A DNA stretch of 64,000 nt from Ricinus communis (Eukaryota > Streptophyta > Magnoliopsida > Malpighiales > Euphorbiaceae): the NCBI RefSeq assembly GCF_019578655.1, contig NC_063263.1:18537001-18601000 (forward strand), in the 5' to 3' direction. Position 1 is the stretch's first letter; each line of letters starts with the position of its first letter. The notes beneath the pieces are model-generated. The model was not told where the DNA came from. It searched no databases and saw only the letters and a program-made list of their open reading frames with translations. This document shows positions 63,624-64,000 of this stretch, piece after piece. Both the position numbers and the translations under genes were made by a program.

Positions 63624-64000
63624 CTAAGCAGCGCATATACGTGGAAATTTCATTCCCCATATATCTTCCATTAGTAAACTAATGGTGCTTTCTGGAGGAT
63701 AATGAAGTGCAACGATTTGTCCTGGAGAAAAATCTACTGCAAAATTTGCCAGTGCATCGGCCACTCGATTGCCTTCTCGATATTGATGTTGTAGTTTGAT
63801 GTTCCATTCCTTTGTTAACATTTCCTTGATAGAAGTAATCAAAAGATCTTCTAAATCACCCATCCGCTTGGTATCAGAATCTCCATATATTTTATCTACA
63901 CTTGTTTTATTATCCGTCTCCAAAATTATATTTCTAAAACCTGCATTCCATGCTATGTTTAAACCATTTAAAATGCCAAATAATTCAGCAACAAAAGCTG
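63624..64000 (-). mobile_element. Retroelement RNase H-like domain (RVT_3 type), partial
   Basis: A minus-strand frame open from the window edge to a stop at 63624-63626; the start lies beyond 64000. The visible 124 residues have the order expected of a plant RNase H-like RVT_3 domain: AELFGILNGL with the acidic Glu, LETDN with Asp, YREGNRVADALANFA with the last Asp, then a proline-rich DIWGMKFPR end. This domain lies at the C terminus of many plant LINE-type polyproteins and also occurs as single genes. No stop or frameshift is seen in the visible part. No poly-A tail is evident downstream. It could be a retroelement remnant or a domesticated stand-alone gene. Confidence 0.75.

Noticed and set aside
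1..64000. CRISPR arrays, bacterial operons, viral insertions, rRNA genes
   Set aside because: Nothing of these kinds was seen. Tandem repeats present are microsatellites or the array at 35690-36450, which has no unique spacers.

Overview
This is plant nuclear DNA, very probably from an AT-rich eudicot. The evidence is GT-AG spliced genes, a cluster of class IV (GH19) chitinases, a plastid-targeted VIPP1/IM30 gene, two PIP-type peptide precursors, an RBR ubiquitin ligase, many short TIR elements and long (TA)n tracts. I cannot name the species from sequence alone. No bacterial, viral or organellar gene was seen.

Layout. From 1 to 5.2 kb there is repeat-rich intergenic DNA. From 5.2 to 25.7 kb four GH19 homologues lie head-to-tail on the plus strand. 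They are a complete class IV chitinase (5419-6362), a paralogue that has lost its hevein domain (9461-10619), a broken copy that has also lost both catalytic glutamates (19494-20453) and a second complete copy (24234-25731). All four share one phase-1 intron just after the first catalytic motif. From 25.7 to 33 kb there are transposon-like sequences, including a roughly 1.1 kb long inverted repeat, and one orphan coding exon (27346-27567). At 33.1 and 39.6 kb are two minus-strand prePIP genes, each encoding exactly 73 residues. Between them is a TIR-bounded element holding a degenerate tandem array. From 42.1 to 49.4 kb is an 11-exon minus-strand VIPP1 gene. From 49.5 to 59.4 kb is gene-poor repeat DNA. 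From 61.4 to 62.7 kb is a two-exon RBR E3 ligase with a C-terminal membrane anchor. The right edge (63.6-64.0 kb) holds part of a retrotransposon-type RNase H domain on the minus strand.

How the genes fit together. The chitinases act on fungal cell-wall chitin, and the PIP family is known as pathogen-induced secreted signals. Both groups carry W-box-like TTGAC cores near their TATA boxes, so a defence-induced block is plausible but inferred. VIPP1 (thylakoid membrane maintenance) and the RBR ligase look like unrelated neighbours. I found no clearly undescribed system. The best leads are the stepwise decay within the chitinase array, an inverted-repeat promoter block shared by chitinases 1 and 2, and the unexplained structured repeats.
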